Part shown: piece by piece, positions 63,968 through 64,000 of the stretch
Layout: each line of letters starts with the position of its first letter
Numbering within the stretch: position 1 is the first letter of the stretch
NCBI GenBank assembly: GCA_963771985.1
Contig: CAVYVO010000028.1
Coordinates: 248,001 to 312,000, forward strand
Length of the DNA stretch: 64,000 bases
Direction: 5' to 3'
DNA from: Trebonia sp963771985
GTDB lineage: Bacteria; Actinomycetota; Actinomycetes; Streptosporangiales; Streptosporangiaceae
Notes under the pieces: model-generated
Database searches by the model: none
Seen by the model: the letters and a program-made list of their open reading frames with translations, nothing else
What the model was told of the DNA's origin: nothing
Position numbers and translations under genes: made by a program

Positions 63968-64000
63968 CCCGGGACCAGCGCCCGGCGCCGGGCCGGGGCT

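Overview
The window is high-GC, codon-biased DNA from an actinobacterium. A lone groEL with CIRCE operators, a trehalose otsA/otsB pair with a DUF3263 gene beside otsB, DUF3995, DUF6431 and the general codon use all point there. Two neighbouring secreted proteases of acid-active families (G1 and S53) hint at an acidic soil lifestyle. I cannot name a genus from sequence alone.

Layout. 1-9.2 kb is a conserved housekeeping block: groEL (cut by the window edge), otsA, a SAM-I riboswitch driving threonine synthase, a cold-shock protein, otsB, DUF3263, a SAM hydroxide adenosyltransferase and a mycosin-like subtilase that has lost all three catalytic residues. 9.2-18.5 kb is a cell-envelope and secretion block on the minus strand: a 1-acyl-glycerol-phosphate acyltransferase broken by an insertion sequence (IS), a large membrane protein with an alkaline-phosphatase-like part, an LCP-family protein, a G1 peptidase and an S53 lipoprotein protease.

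18.7-38 kb is an accessory region full of mobile DNA: IS1634-, IS4-, IS701- and IS982-type elements, plus an integrase-type transposase gene split by a 3.6 kb serine-recombinase element. It also holds a polymorphic-toxin locus. Its Rhs core, Ala/Thr-rich linker and toxin tip can be rejoined by removing two ISs with clear target duplications, and a HEAT-repeat gene that is probably its immunity partner overlaps the toxin stop codon. Two copies of the 3' end of a tRNA-Thr, at 17.07 and 38.06 kb, frame this region.

38.4-41.5 kb returns to chromosomal genes (serine hydrolase, acyltransferase, CoA-binding protein). 41.6-49.6 kb is again disturbed: a tRNA 3' half, a DinB gene truncated by an IS66 remnant, a frameshifted member of a large family of unknown function, and a three-gene set (HEXXH zincin, zinc-ribbon protein, membrane protein) whose middle gene is split by a second copy of the same unclassified IS that hit the acyltransferase. 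50-64 kb mixes small enzymes (three VOC proteins, GNAT, methyltransferase, winged-helix protein, alpha/beta hydrolase), an IS110 element with a strong leader hairpin, a DUF6431 gene with nearby repeats, decayed tyrosine-integrase, methyltransferase and SRPBCC remnants, and a seven-repeat propeller lectin.

Five ISs have matching target duplications (5, 6, 10, 4 and 5 bp), a sixth has a 4-bp palindromic one, and a serine-recombinase element has an AA core at both ends. Four broken genes can therefore be rebuilt exactly across their insertion sites, although the toxin gene and two transposases also carry frameshifts. This suggests that much of the transposition is recent.
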